Part shown: in pieces, positions 1 to 17,180 of the stretch
Layout of the letters: the number at the start of each line of letters is the position of its first letter
Position numbering within the stretch: position 1 is the stretch's first letter
Assembly (NCBI GenBank): GCA_012845835.1
Contig: JABAKD010000030.1
Span: forward strand, 9,151,805 to 9,215,804
Source of the DNA: Undaria pinnatifida
Lineage: Eukaryota > Sar > Phaeophyceae > Laminariales > Alariaceae
DNA length: 64,000 bases
Reading direction: 5' to 3'
Notes under the pieces: model-generated
Database searches by the model: none
Seen by the model: only the letters and a program-made list of their open reading frames with translations
What the model was told of the DNA's origin: nothing
Program-made: the position numbers and the translations under genes

Positions 1-1
1 G

Positions 2-1327
2 TGCAGGATCCAGAGCGTGCGAATGGTGGCGTGCATCACCGTGGAGTGCAACCTCATCTTCGACCAGAGGGATGTTTCTACCGCTTTCCTCTACGCGGAC
101 ATCCAAGAACAAGTGTTCGTTGAACAACCACCCGGTTTCGAGGTCAAGGACAAGAATGGAGGTGACCTGGTAATGCAGCCGAAGAAGAGCCTCTACGGAC
201 TTGCTCAAAGCCCAGGCAACTGGTTCAACACCATCGATCCCGTGCTTGTCGAGATTGGCTTCGTCGCACTCAAGTCAGACCCGTGCGTGTATTTGTACGA
301 TCACAACGGGGCCAAGATCTACCTGACTCTCTACGTCGATGACCTTCTCCTGGCCGGCAACGACTCTAGCGCCATTTCGATGGTGAAAGGGAAGTTGCAA
401 GAGCGCTTCAAAATGACCGACATGGAGGAAGCATCTCTCGTACTCGGAATGGAAATGAAGAGGGATCGCGAGGCAGGTACCTTGACTATTTCCCAAGAGG
501 CATACTGCAAATCGATCCTTGAACGGTTCGGGATGTCGGACTGCAAGCCGACTAGTACACCTGTGCACGGCTCCGAAATCTCGAACAACCAGCCCGAGGA
601 CACACGTCTCAACGAGGAGGAGACGCGCAAGTACCAAGGGATCGTCGGATCGCTCATGTACATTGCGCAAGTGCTGAGGTATGGCATCATGTACGCGACA
701 GGCCAACTGGCTCGCCCGCTGGCGAAACCCAGCAAGGTGCATATGGTGGCGGCAAAGCATACTCTTCGCTATCTAGCAGGAACGACCAACTTTAGCATCA
801 CCTACAAGAAAGGTGGTTTTAAGCTCGCGACCTTCTGGGACTCGAACTGGGCAAACAACCCTGACAACGGGAAGTCGACCTCAAGCTACGTGACGATGCT
901 GGCAAACGCTCCGATGAGCTTCAGGTCGGGGCTGCAAGGTCTGACTGCGATGTCCATCATGGAAGCGGAGCTGGTCGCGTCCGCCCTGGCGATGAAGGAA
1001 GCAGTGTTTTGCTCAAACATGCTGACGGAGCTTGGATTCGGGAAGGAGTTTGCACAAATGCCTGTGTACTGCGACAACACGGCTACTCTACATGCATTGG
1101 GGAACCGGTCCTTCAGCTCGAGGACCAAGCACATCGCATTGCGCTTCTTCTTTATCCGAGAACTGGTAACGGAGGGGAGGATCTCCATCCATTACGTCCC
1201 GACGGAGGACAACCTCGCCGACATCGGTACAAAGCACTTCAACAATCACAGGTTCAAGCACCTTATGGACCTCATCAACAAGTTCGACGTCAACAAGGTC
1301 ACCACCGTCGAATTTAAAGGAAAATGA
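2..1327 (+). mobile_element. Ty1/copia retrotransposon pol, 3' part (reverse transcriptase + RNase H)
   Basis: The frame is open from the left edge to a TGA stop, so the element starts outside the window. The protein reads as the C-terminal half of a copia polyprotein. The RVT_2 reverse transcriptase has the DVSTAFLYADI and PKKSLYGLAQSP motifs and the catalytic YVDD box (about residues 105-110). After it come the KYQGIVGSLMYI and HMVAAKHTLRYLAGT segments, and then a copia RNase H with the MEAELVASALAMKEAVF helix and a CDNTATLHAL stretch. It ends with the usual SSRTKHIALRFFFIRE and LADIGTKHF motifs. No internal stop or frameshift is present, so this copy may be young. It lies on the + strand inside what must be an MCM4 intron, because the next downstream exon begins in mid-MCM4. 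Integrase, protease and gag would lie left of position 1. Confidence 0.93.
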
Positions 1328-1524
1328 GTAATTTGTTTGTTTGACTCTGTCTGTTTGGAATTAGCTTAAACTTTTGATTTCTTTCGTAGGATTGAAGATT
1401 GTAGTTGGTTGTGTAGGAAACAATGAATATCATCACTTGGTTGAAACACGCATGACACGCATTCGTTTGCTTAAATTTATCATCATTAGTTTTGGTACAA
1501 TTCAGAGCAACTTTCATTGAGGAG

Positions 1525-2010
1525 TGTTATGGAAATGTTAGCACATAGCCAGTATGAGTCAATGTTCAGTAGCACTGCACTTGTACGTCGTAGATCATCG
1601 TAGATCTGTTATGGGTCGGTTGGTATGTAACGTGCGTATGAATATGCGGAGGAATTACTTCTGTAGGATTCTCTGTTGCCTTGGCGAGTAGCTCACTCTC
1701 TCGTGTGGATCCTTCCGGATTGTCTAGCATCGTAGCCATCCTGGTCATCTCCAGTACCCAGCCAACTTCTGGACTCCTGCATAGTCTGCGGTTTATCTGT
1801 GTGTGTTGGCCACATAAGCGCCCCTGTTTACAACATCTTTACATCTTCTCCTCAACACGGAAGCACTCGAGTTTTCCAGGCTATCCACTGCACGGTGTCA
1901 CCAACCCGACTAGCGTCGGGGACACAGCCTCTCTGCCACCGTGCTGGGGTATACCATAATATCCGTAATACCTACCTTCGCCGATTCGTGAATTATAGCG
2001 TTACCACTAC
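1525..2010 (+). repeat. Putative 3' LTR of the copia element
   Basis: A purine stretch (ATTGAGGAG) directly precedes TGTTATGGAAATGTTAGC at 1525. This is the usual polypurine-tract plus TG-start arrangement of copia LTRs. About 200 bp of untranslated DNA separate it from the pol stop. The 5' LTR is outside the window, so the right boundary (given as about 2010) and the target-site duplication could not be fixed. Confidence 0.4.
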
Positions 2011-2205
2011 TCCTGTGGTACGTTCGCGAGGAGCGCGTGAGTCTGTTTGAGCTGTTCGAGCTGCTCGCACCCCCCGGCACCTGTCACACTGCGGAATTGT
2101 TCGGGCTTGCCGCACATGGTGTAATCTATGATGGTGGTCAGGCGGTATATCCCTTACCCCCACTTCCGTCTCCAAAGGGATGCGTGGTAGATGTTCAAAG
2201 ACTAA

Positions 2206-8412
<6,207 letters not shown>

Positions 8413-10080
8413 GGCACCGACGTTCTCCCACTTGTATCTGCGCTTGAAACGTTTAACGCGGCGGCAGTGACGGCGTGGTAGTGTTGCACCTGAGGAGGTG
8501 GAAGAAAAGGCTACTGCTGTACAGCGCGAGGAGGCCAGATAGAACGAGTATCCTTATTGTTCTGGGGGGGCTTTTTTTACCGAGTTTTTTCGTGCAAACA
8601 CGAAGCAGACTGATCCCATGACACGTACGAATAGCGGTGCTTTGGTGCCATCCGCGTCTTCTTGTTGCTGATGTTATTAATGGTAGCATGGAGTGTCGTC
8701 CCCAATTATCAATTTAACTGTAATGCAGCCAAAATTTGCGTTGTCGTGCTGTTTCTCAGGGTACTGCTCGATAGCTTCGCACGAGGAGGGTTTTACCTAC
8801 TTAGCAAGAAAAAGCGTCAGCAATTATAAGTTTAATTGATGTTGCCAACCGCGGCGATTGACTGCGATGCCTGTACACCCCCGCTTCCCCCCCACCCGTC
8901 GATGGCGCGGAACCGTTGGTGCTGGCATTTTATGAGCTGCAGTAGTGTCAGATGGGCGTGTTAGCCTGAAACGCATTTTACGCGCTCAGAGGCTCTCCTT
9001 GTTTTGCACAGAAAGCAGCAGTTGATAATAGAGCGAGAAATTGTCCCCAACGTGCCGACTTGTTGGTTGGGTTGGTGCCGGCGTTTTTGTTTGTCGTGTT
9101 CTAATTTTCGTCGACATTTAATTCCCAGGAGGTTACGCCCTGGTTCTCCCTATCCACTAAATTGAAGCCGTTCGAGCGAATATAATTTTGAATATCGGAT
9201 TAGGAAGCCAATATTTTGTGGCCCAAACGTGAAAGCCGCTCTAGCAGCACCCGCCAGGCGTGACCCTAGAAAGAAAGTGCAAGAATTGGCGTACTCTTCG
9301 ACGGTACAGTCACGTGCAGGGTGGCTGACACAAAGACAAGTCGGCTGCGCCACACCGCACCTTCCCCCGTGGCTTCATCGCCAAGATTTGGCTATAAACG
9401 ACGCCAGCGAGGTCAATGGTCCAAAAACAACGCACAAAACGTACCGTGGCTGCTGAGCAACACCGCGTAGCTGCTGAGCTGCAACATGTAAAATCAGAAC
9501 GCACCGCTCAAGAGTACGGCCAGCGATAATCAGCACACGGCCGCCCCACTACACCGCAACGCCGAGATTCGCTTCGGCGTACGGCCACGAGCAGGGGTAG
9601 CTATTAATAACACCGATACAAATAGTTTGCGCCGAACCTGACCTTCCCCCTTACCGTGCATGTTGAACACTAAGATTTCGCCAAAAATACCCTCTTTCGT
9701 TCTAAAGTTACGTTCATAGGTACCGGCACTGTCAGGAGAATCTCGGAAAATTGTAAGGCCCCGCCAACGGCCCGCGGTTGCCCGCTCCGCCCCTCGACGG
9801 CACCCTGCCGCAACGTACCGTGTGATGATCGACGGGGAGGAGGGGTTAGGGTAGTAGCTAGTAGACAGGCCATCCAACACTCGCTTGCGCGGTTGGACTC
9901 TGGAATTAATCGCCGTCGCGCCCCTTCCGTTCGCGCCGATCACCATGTCCCGGGTCTGGTTCATCTCACTTCTGCGTTGCGCAATGCTGTCGAGAGCGCG
10001 CACGACGCCAAGGCAACCTCGTGCACTTTCCAGGTGCATAGGAGAACAGCTTCCCTGCTCTCGATGAACACCCTTTTGCT
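8413..10080. other. MCM4 3' flank, no gene recognised
   Basis: AT-richer sequence follows the MCM4 stop. Open frames on both strands are short or overlap one another without a recognisable domain. A minus-strand frame of about 260 codons covers 9530-10315, but its right end lies in an inverted duplication and it matches no family I know. Confidence 0.4.
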
Positions 10081-10545
10081 CGGACTCCAGAGTTTTCCCG
10101 TCGCCCTTGCTTCCGCAGGGAAAGCTGCCGGCGCCCGCGGTGGACGTCCCGAGCCCAGCCGTCCTCGCGTACCAGGACGCAGGAAAGACAGCCGTCCTGC
10201 ACCGGTGCGCCCTGCGAGAGGCGGAGGCCACGAACGTGGTCAAGTGCACCACCCTGGAAGAGGCACAGGCGGCGGGGACGGCCGGTGAGACCAGTCCGGT
10301 AGAGCGCCGGGACACTCTGCGCTTCTGCGCGCAGAGTGCCCCAGCGCTCTACTAGGCTGGTCTCACCGGCCGTCACTGCAGCCAGCGCCTGTTCTAGGGA
10401 GATGCGCTTGGCCAACGTTCAACATGTTGTCATGGTGCGCGAGGGCGGCCGACTTTTCGCCGCGTCCTGGTACGCGAGGACGGCCGGGCTATGAACGTCC
10501 ATCGCAGGCGCTGGAGACTTTCCCTGCGGGAGCAGGAGCGACAGG
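10081..10545. repeat. Diverged inverted duplication (hairpin of two arms of about 200 bp)
   Basis: The left arm (about 10081-10330) and right arm (about 10332-10545) are reverse complements with substitutions and small indels. For example, CGTCCTCGCGTACCAGGACG at about 10160 mirrors CGTCCTGGTACGCGAGGACG at about 10460. GCCGGTGAGACCAG mirrors CTGGTCTCACCGGC close to the centre near 10331. GCGCAGAGTG lies at the tip. It may be a foldback element or a diverged head-to-head duplication of a short exon-like segment. Confidence 0.7.
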
Positions 10546-11028
10546 GGACAAGTGGTGTCCGACTACGGGTGTAGATCGAAAGCTGCAGCGAAGCGGTTCA
10601 CCCACGCATCTGGGTGGTGCATGGGCTTGGGGTCGGGGGGTGCCGGGGTGTCGGGGGTCGCGGTCGCAGGCACGATACACGGTCTGTCACTCTCCTACTC
10701 CAAGGACGCAGCAAGCTGTACGTCTATGGCTTCTGATGCGGTAACATGCGCAGTAAAACATTTATCTTTCACTTGCAGCCTATGGTGCCGCAATTCATCT
10801 TGCTGTATACACTGACGTGCGAGACGGGGCAAAGTGCGCAAGTGAGACGGGCGGGGGCGGCATCGCGGATGGGGAAGATCGCTCCCCGGGGGCCGGCGGA
10901 GGTGGCAACGTAAAACCTCCAGGCCCGCGGCGCGATTTCCACCCTTCACCTGTCTTCAACGGATAGCCGATCGAAAAGGGCGCGCAATATTGCCACCAAG
11001 TCTACACTACACGTACCTGCGTTTCCGC

Positions 11029-11403
11029 CAATATCTCGATGCAGTCGCCGGGGGATGGAATGGTGGGCCAGCCGATTCCGGCGACATCGTCAGCGGCGGT
11101 GCCTGCACCGACCTCCTTCGCCTTCCCTTTCCCTTTCGCTGGAGACGGGGAAGAGGCCGCGGCGTTCTTGGCGATTGCCGCAGATGAGGGGGCTGCACGT
11201 TCGAGTGCTGCTGTTGCCGCACCTGCGCTGGCCGCTCGCGACGCTCCGACCGTGGCGCGCGCAGGGCTCTTGGGCGGCCGCTCGGGAACCCCCGCCTCTT
11301 CTTGCCGCCCTATCCTTTTTTCACCTCGCTTGGTGACAACAAATATTGCGTTCTGGGCATACTTTCCGGCGGGCGCAAATATTTTGCCTGTCGACGATGC
11401 CAC
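11029..11403 (-). CDS. Possible exon, Ala/Lys/Pro-rich protein of unknown function
   Basis: An open minus-strand frame of about 125 codons has alanine- and lysine-rich composition typical of a linker (AKNAAASSPSPAKGKGKAKE). It ends in a more ordered stretch, GIGWPTIPSPGDCIEILAETQ (split here as GIGWPTIPSP and GDCIEILAETQ), directly before a GTACGT donor. No ATG begins the frame, so a 5' exon would be needed. A possible downstream piece follows an acceptor at about 10950. I do not recognise the family. GC bias in this stretch could also create the open frame by chance. Confidence 0.25.
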
Positions 11404-11409
11404 TCCCAG

Positions 11410-12044
11410 GGAAAGGAGACTGGGCGGGTCTCCCTTTTGTGTGCAGGTGAAGGGGGTGACCGTCAGAGTTTATACGTTTCGGAGCAGACAGTAGGGAGTG
11501 ACCCAGTTCAAGGAACAGGCAGAAGGCCGAACAGCAGTGTTCTACCCCAGCGTGAAGCAGGAAGGAACAGGCGGGGCCTGAGTACGTAGCGAATCCATCT
11601 GGGTCTACGTGTATTTGTACAACCGTAGTATTTCAGTAATGAATCTAATACACCAACGGACTTTATTATTTAGCGGACGATCTGGCATCCAAGTACGATC
11701 GCATCCCTTTCATTCTCCGGATGCTGCTCTGACTCTTCTACCACAGCAGCAGTACGTGCGATGTAGCAGTAGCGATACGTACGTCCTTTCCTCTTACCTC
11801 ATTCGGGCGTATGGGCATCGATTCACGCGCGGTCTGCGCCAGCCAGCATCATGCATGACTGATTATGGATCTGGAGACTGATTCCGTCCCTTGTCCCCTG
11901 CATATCATACGCCTAATATACCGCCGCCGAATAGTATCGAAACCCACTATGTCAACAACGTCAAATTGCAAAACACACACAGATCACAGCAGAGAGCAGA
12001 GTTTAGGTCTGCTGTCTGTACACACCCTACTGCCGACTCCGAAT
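11410..12044. other. Upstream region of the SDR gene, nothing specific seen
   Basis: There is no convincing coding sequence. Two in-frame upstream ATGs (11865 and 11949) precede the chosen SDR start and could extend its N-terminus. No clear TATA box was identified. Confidence 0.35.
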
Positions 12045-15000
12045 ATGAGACTTCTTTGCCTCTCACTGCTGTGCTATGGATTCGCGGGCGCTGTGGTGTC
12101 CTTGTCAACAAAGAGGCTTGTTGTTGTCACAGGAGGCAACTCAGGTATGTAGCTAATGGCATGTTGCAGTACAAGTATCAGCCCTCTCTGGCAGAGTACT
12201 CTTGTAGACATAAAAGTACTCGTACGGGTAGACATAAAATAAAGTACGACAAGTACATAAAGGTACCAACTGACACGAGGGATGCTTCACGAGCAGCTCA
12301 AGACCTCGGATAGGATGCTGCTGTAGGACCTAGGACAGCAGCAGGAGATATATACTGCACAGGGCTGCTGCAGAAGTGCTGCTTTGGGGGTGCTGTATAT
12401 AGACCCAAATGTTTTGGTCCGTCATGGACACGATGACTTTTGATGCACACCAGGCACACACTTGCGCTAGACATGCTCGCGATCTGGTACCGCTATACGC
12501 AGGTACCTGGTATTGCTTGCACGGGGTCGCCCGATAATGTACCTTCTGTCGGTCGTCTGTTGGGTCCTTTCCCGCCTTTGTGCGTGAACGACAACAGCAC
12601 ACTGAGGATTTGCCCCCGCCACCCGCTGAACCTCAACGTTGTGGTTAGGTCAAACCATGACCATGCACCTCAACCCTCGACCATTGTTACTACGAGTAAG
12701 AATAACATTACAGCTAATTTAGATCTACCACGAGTTACTGCTGTCGTAATTAATTTGTCCTGCTGCCGACATTTCCACGCTCGTACCGTTAGGCCATGTC
12801 TTATGCAGTCGGATTCGCCAGTCTTATGCAGTCGGATTCCGCCAGTCGAAAACGGCCCTTTTCAACTGGATTCTTCTGGTCCTTCTTATCGTCAGTCGAG
12901 TCGATTTTATAGTTTTTGTGCTCTTCCTAGAGGCGGTTGGTGTGAGGGAGTACTGCTGTACAGCAGTCGAAATCGGTTGGCAGCTCTGTGCTTGGCGCTT
13001 TCTCCGCGAGCAACGGCTCGGCAACCCCTCGTCCCAGCGAGTTGGTGGCTTTGGGCTTAGCCGAAAGCCGCCAAAGCTACGTTTGTGGAGTTGCACTCAG
13101 CCGAGAGCCGCCAAAGCTACAGCAGCCGCCGCCGTTGTTGGCAGCATGGGATCGAGACCGCGCGCTGCTGCCGTCGTGTGATACACGCTGCTGGCGAGCA
13201 AAACTAGGAATGCGCCACGCTGACTTGCTGCGAGAAGCAACAGCTGGGATAGCCAAGCCAGCGTCAGCGCCTTGTATGATACTGCATTGTGGTACTTGGT
13301 ATGGGTGTGTGGCCGTGTGGCCGTGTGGGTGTGTGTTTGGTGGTGGGATGAGCGATGCTATCGGTTAAAAAAACACGTGTAAAACTTTTTCGACTGAATT
13401 TTTCGACTGGAGGATCCAGTCGAAAAAGTCGAGTTTTTCGACTGGATCCACCAGTCGAAATTCTCAGTCGAAAAAAGTCGAGTCGAAAAAGCCTTTTTTC
13501 GACTGCGTAAGAAAGCCCGATTTGGGCTTCAGTCGAAAAAGGCCGTTTTCGACTGACAAATCCGACTGTATAAGAAATGGCTTTATTCCCATTTGGAAGT
13601 TATCGTTCTTAAATTGGAATCCTAGAAACGCTGCATTATTTCGCTACGGTCCGAAACTTATGAAGTTAGTGCATTAATTCGTGATACACTTATGCGATGC
13701 TGAGATCACAGCATTTATATCTATGGCCCGCAATATTTCATTGTCGGATGGAAAATACATTGAAAATGCTGCTACAGCGGCCGGCTGTAGAATCGCATTT
13801 TGTTTAGTTTGGCGTCCCGGCGTCAGCCGTCAGCCCTGTTACGCAGGTGCCAGGGATTAATTTAGGGCTAATACCATGACCAAACAACAAAATCGGTTCG
13901 ATCGACCCTTCCATTGTCCGATGGTCTTAGAATCGCGTTGACTTAGCGTTGCGCGTCAGCGCAGAACCATGCATGTGTTATGTGTTTTATACCTGATCCC
14001 GCGTTCCTTGCCGCCGTTGGAACATCGCCGCAGGCATCGGCAGAGAGTGCTGCCGACGCCTGGCGTCGCTCGAAGACTGCCGGGTGCTGATGGGTTGCAG
14101 GTGAACAGCCGACCCAGGATAATCTGATGGGTAGATTGGCGAGCTCCACAGCTTTACCACATCCTGCCAGCAGGCGAGAGACCGAAAAAAACGCGGCTCA
14201 CCGCCTGACTCAGTCAAGCCGTACATTCTGCTCGAGAAGCTTGAAGGCCGCTTGCGGATTGTTGGTTGTCTTCCCGACGTCCTCAACCGTAGCGCAGACT
14301 GCTGTTGATAGTCGCACAGCAGTATTGACATTCTTGTCGGAGTATCACAGCAATAGCATTAACAATGCTACTGTATTAGGGTATATATATATGTCCGACG
14401 TGCGTATTTCGCTGATATATCGCTCGGCGCTGCCCCGAGAACGCGTCTATAATACTTTTTCACGTTTCCCATGCGATATGGCTGATAACCTCTCAACGAT
14501 AGCGATATAACGTTTACGTATCGGTCTTGCGCTCCTTCTCTTGACCCTTTGATTTGCTTACCGCCCCCCCCCCCCCTCTCCATTTCCGCCTCCACCTCTC
14601 AATCGCCCCCCTCCCCCGGCGTCATTTCTAACAATGGCTTGGGAACATGGACACTCCAAAAAACGGCCAGAAATGTCACCGCTGGCCACGAAGCCGCCGC
14701 TGACATTGTCCGAGAGTACCCGGACGCCTGCGTAGAGTGCCATCCTCTCGACCTCGCTTCCTTTTCTTCCGTGAGGTCGTTCGCACGGAATACAGTCGGG
14801 AACCAGCCTCTCTCCGCGGTGATCCACAACGCTGGGGTGATGGCGCCGCCGTACCAGACCACTGTCGATGGCCATGAACTCACGTTTCAGGTGACTGACC
14901 TGACCGACCCACCACCATCTATCACATACCTATCCAGCAAGCAAAAACTTGCAGATGGTAAGTGTAGTTGAATATATTGCGCTACCCTTCTCGTATGCCA

Positions 15001-17180
15001 AGTACGCGCTCAACAAGTGTGCCAATCCATTGTCAGCCTTTCACGATCCTCGGGGGGGGGGGTGGGGGGGTTACGGCCTCAGGTTGTGCCCTCCTCGTCG
15101 TGGCAAATGTGACAGACATGCCCGCGCGCTCATAGGCGACAGTGGTAGGGCTGCAAGTGGCAGCACCCACAACATGACATATGCTACTATCAAAGCTGCT
15201 CCGATGAAAACTCATTAATTGGCGACAGCCGTAGAGCTGCAAAAACAGCCCTCAGCATGATACCAGATATAGTATACAGTACATCCGGCTGGAGGCAGCT
15301 GCATTCTACTGATGATTTTGCTGTGCTGTTGCCGGGTAATGAATGGGGTTGCCTCGAATACAGAGGTCATGCCTGTAGGGTATTCATACTGGGTTGGCAT
15401 CCTCGCTCTCGGCATTTGGGTGGTGCGCGTGCGAGCGAAGCCGTCAAACGATGCTCTAATATTGGCGGCCGTTACGCACAAGTAGAAATTATGTTACGCA
15501 CAAGTAGATTTTATGAGCTCTAACCTTTGGGGACAAGCTGTGTATAGCGCGTACCCTCGGTATCCACACTTTGCAGTGTATTGTGTCGCTTCGTCTTGTG
15601 CTCTGCGTTGTATCTTTGTGGAATGGCACGTCTTTCTTCTTCTCCCTGTTTTTTCCCTTTCTTATTATATCTGCTCCCATGTCGCGTGATGCTCACCCCC
15701 TACCGTGCACGCGCAGGTCAACCATTTGTCGACGTTCTTTCTTACGGACCTCTTGCTTCCGAATTTGAGAAAGTCGCACAAAGGTGACAACCGCTAACGT
15801 GGGTTTCCGAGTTTGCGTGTTTTCTAGTAATAGCTTCGTGTTGTGCCACAGCGGTTGGACTATATACCCTATCGTGAAAAGGGATCAAGGCTGTGCGTGC
15901 AACGCACCCGCTTAGGGGAAGACCCAACGTGTAGGGTTCGTTGGAAACGGTAATACTGTGTAGAGTGGAGGCACGAACACGTTCGCGCCGACGGTCATCC
16001 GTAACGGTTTCATTGCGCGTACTGCAGCCGTCGGCGGATGTACGGCAGGCTGTGGAAAGCGATAGCCAAGTTTGTAAGGGTTGTGAGCGGGGTGGAGATG
16101 TCAGACGCCCGAAAGATTAGCACGCGTAGCGCGTTACTGACGCTCAAAAATCACGTTTCAGGGAAATTCGTCAAGGCGGCGGCTTCATCAACAATCTGCC
16201 GAAATCTACCCCACAGTCAACTTTGTAAATGACTTTCTTCCCACCAACACGGCACCACCGTTCGCAACTCCCTGCGCCTCAATGTCCATGCTGTCGTTAG
16301 ACACGGGAGCTCTTTCACGTGTGGTCATCGTGTCAAGCGGTGCGCATAGATGGGCGAACGCGAAAGGTCAGGGCGCCGCGGGAGGGCTCGCTAGTGGCGC
16401 TGGGGTAGCATCGCAAGGGGCGGCGGCAAAGGCGGCGGCTGGACAAGGATGGGGCACCGGGAAGTGGAAGGCGTACGCTGGGAGCAAACTTTGTGGCGTG
16501 CTGTACGCGGCGGAGCTGACGAAGCGTTACGGTGGCGAGGGGAGCGGTGTGGTGGGGGTTGCGGTACGGCCGGGCACGGTGGCGACCAGCATCGCGAGGC
16601 ACAGCCTGCTGCTGAGGCTTTTGTTTTCTGTGACGCAGCCGTTTCTCACTTCTGTGGAGGAGGTGGGTGGCGCGAGAGAGGGAATATATGGGGCGGGGGC
16701 TACATCATGTGTTGTGTTTTTTTCATGACCGCACCGACGAGTTGAGAGCCTGCTGCCTGCGCGGCACCTGCCTTTTCCGTTCCAAGTGTCTGCCTGCTGA
16801 CCCGCGCGACTAACCCAGCGTAGCAATGATATGCGCTCGAGGCACGGGGAGAAGACCGCTTGAGACCACAGCAATCAATGCCTGTTGCGGTGCGATAGCA
16901 AGGGCTTCGGTTGTCCAGTCCCCATGGCAAGACCCCCGCTCCCCCGCTTCCAGCCACATCTCGCTCACTTTTTAACCGTTTTTCGTGTTTGCAGGCTGGC
17001 GAGGCTGTGGTGCGGGCGGTAGTTGACCCGGACATCGTGCCCGGCGGCTACTACGACAAGGCAACGCTCAAGCTCCCCAGCGCGCCAGCGCAAGACAAGG
17101 ATCTCCAGGCAGCGCTGTGGGAGGTGACGCAGAACGTTCTCGTATCTGGCGGAGATCTCCAGCGCGCTGTTGAAGTGTAG
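12045..17180 (+). CDS. Short-chain dehydrogenase/reductase, retinol dehydrogenase/WWOX type
   Basis: Six exons join in phase: 12045-12144, 14034-14100, 14671-14890, 15717-15783, 16217-16662 and 16995-17180 (TAG), giving 361 aa. Residues 1-20 (MRLLCLSLLCYGFAGAVVSL) look like a signal peptide or membrane anchor. The Rossmann cofactor motif TGGNSGIG is split across the first intron. HPLDLAS fixes the adenine end, and HNAGVM is the NNAG-type motif. VNHLSTFFLTDLLLPNLRKS is the usual helix 4/5 segment, and VVIVSSGAH is the catalytic Ser strand. KWKAYAGSKLCGVLYAAEL carries the YxxxK catalytic pair, and RPGTVATSI follows. The family oxidises or reduces alcohols and ketones, often retinoids, sterols or chlorophyll precursors, with NAD(P)(H); the substrate cannot be read here. 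A Gly/Ala-rich insert separates the Ser and Tyr motifs. The exon 5 start at 16217 was chosen because only this acceptor keeps phase with exon 4. Intron 1 carries a TIR element. Confidence 0.88.
12799..13575. mobile_element. Non-autonomous TIR element (MITE-like) in SDR intron 1
   Basis: The left end reads TCTTATGCAGTCGGATT and the right end, reverse-complemented, TCTTATACAGTCGGATT. Beyond the tips both ends continue as CAGTCGAAAACGGCC. The inner right half is packed with inverted copies of TTTTTCGACTG/CAGTCGAAAAA (13388-13555), which could fold extensively. The left tip is duplicated in tandem (24 bp at 12799 and 12823). No transposase frame is present in its 777 bp. No clean target-site duplication was found. 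Confidence 0.75.

Noticed and set aside
9530..10315. 261-codon minus-strand ORF next to MCM4
   Set aside because: Its first third lies in an inverted duplication and reads similarly on the opposite strand. No domain or splice support, so kept out of the gene list.
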